From: Bacillus sp. BGMRC 2118
Lineage (GTDB): Bacteria; Bacillota; Bacilli; Bacillales; SA4
Reading direction: 5' to 3'
Assembly (NCBI GenBank): GCA_008364785.1
Contig: VTTJ01000009.1
Span: forward strand, 124,001-188,000
DNA: 64,000 bases
In this document: positions 63,618 to 64,000 of the stretch, piece by piece
How the letters are laid out: each line of letters begins with the position of its first letter
Position numbering within the stretch: the stretch's first letter is position 1
Position numbers and translations under genes: made by a program
Notes under the pieces: model-generated
Seen by the model: the letters and a program-made list of their open reading frames with translations, nothing else
Told to the model about the DNA's origin: nothing
Database searches by the model: none

Positions 63618-64000
63618 ATGGCGTGGGTACAATCAATCCAAAATGCAATTGACTATATCGAGGAACATTTAGAAGAAAATCTATCAATCGTGTCCATCGC
63701 AAAGCAAGCGAATGCATCGGAGTATCACTTTCAACGGACGTTTATGATTTTAACTGACTTATCTATTGGAGAGTATATTAGGCGCCGCCGATTAACGTTA
63801 GCTGCTAAGGAGATGACAACCACGAATTGCAAAGTCATTGATGTCGCCTACAAGTATGGATACGACACTCCAGAAGCTTTTTCAAAGGCATTTCGAAGAC
63901 AGCATGGTGTATCTCCAAGTGAAGCACGTAAGTATGTAGGAAAACTAACATTTTATGAACGCCTGAAAATCCAGGTGATTCTGAAGGGAGCAGAACCAGT
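63618..64000 (+). CDS. AraC-family transcriptional regulator (3' end off window)
   Basis: The frame from ATG 63618 stays open to the window edge (127 codons). It reads MAWVQSIQNAIDYIEEHLEE, then NLSIVSIAKQANASEYHFQRTF, RRRLTLAAKEM and DVAYKYGYDTPEAFSKAF with R-RQHGVSPSEARK, the two helix-turn-helix motifs of the AraC DNA-binding domain at the N-terminus. The visible end (LKIQVILKGAEPV) suggests that an effector-binding GyrI-like domain follows, typical of this group. AAGGAG lies eight bases before the start. Targets are unknown. Confidence 0.92.
   Translation, partial: MAWVQSIQNAIDYIEEHLEENLSIVSIAKQANASEYHFQRTFMILTDLSIGEYIRRRRLTLAAKEMTTTNCKVIDVAYKYGYDTPEAFSKAFRRQHGVSPSEARKYVGKLTFYERLKIQVILKGAEP

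Noticed and set aside
1..64000. CRISPR arrays, tRNA/rRNA genes, integrases or insertion sequences
   Set aside because: No regularly spaced repeats, no tRNA-like cloverleafs and no transposase or integrase frames were found on reading; the dispersed repeats are too few and unlike CRISPR.

Overview
The window looks like a chromosomal segment of a low-GC Gram-positive endospore-former relative (Bacillaceae). The evidence is AT-rich DNA, strong AGGAGG-type ribosome binding sites, frequent GTG/TTG starts, lipobox and Sec-secreted proteins, and gene neighbourhoods known from Bacillus subtilis: sigY-yxlCDEFG, a YkoGH/PepSY-like cluster, dgkB-rlmCD, bmrA and opuD. Most genes lie on the minus strand. 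I see no rRNA, tRNA, intact insertion sequence, prophage or CRISPR array.

Layout: 1-3.1 kb is a SigY-type ECF sigma operon with its small membrane regulators and an ABC exporter (the permease runs off the left edge). 3.2-8 kb holds an acetyltransferase, a lipoprotein, two Nudix hydrolases and an ABC-F protein with a long structured leader. 8.4-14.2 kb is an oligosaccharide uptake operon (binding protein, two permeases, GH13 alpha-glucosidase) with a LacI regulator and three identical 12-bp operators. 14.5-23.5 kb carries a BmrA-type multidrug exporter, two MFS transporters, a secreted subtilase, a TrmB regulator and an acetyltransferase. 23.7-27.1 kb is a two-component system with two PepSY proteins, one of which seems to start at CTG.

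27.7-29.8 kb holds a membrane diguanylate cyclase preceded on the same strand by a clear cyclic di-GMP-I (GEMM-I) riboswitch with a terminator, an apparent feedback circuit. 30-36 kb has a HEAT-repeat protein, a secreted thermolysin-family protease, a PadR/chromate-transporter pair and an MscS channel. 36-44.4 kb has a DnaD-like protein, a YgjP-type metallopeptidase, a YehS-like protein, a TruA, OpuD and a MarR/MMPL pair. 44.6-49.9 kb is a three-gene signalling cassette (hybrid histidine kinase, CheR methyltransferase, REC-PAS-kinase). 50-55.4 kb is a response regulator/kinase plus MacB-like ABC pair. 55.5-64 kb has a dihydrouridine synthase, a large uncharacterised helical protein, RlmCD, DgkB, small membrane proteins and the start of an AraC-family gene.

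Dispersed repeats occur between genes: a GC-rich ~120-bp element (34.5 and 56.8 kb), GTGCC-type palindromic elements (32.5 and 57.0 kb) and a long GC-rich hairpin (50.0 kb). The best candidates for follow-up are the riboswitch/diguanylate cyclase unit with a second folded leader element, the receptor-less CheR cassette, the ABC-F leader, the CTG-start PepSY protein and the orphan 706-residue protein. All functional assignments come from reading motifs and from memory of the families; no searches were run.
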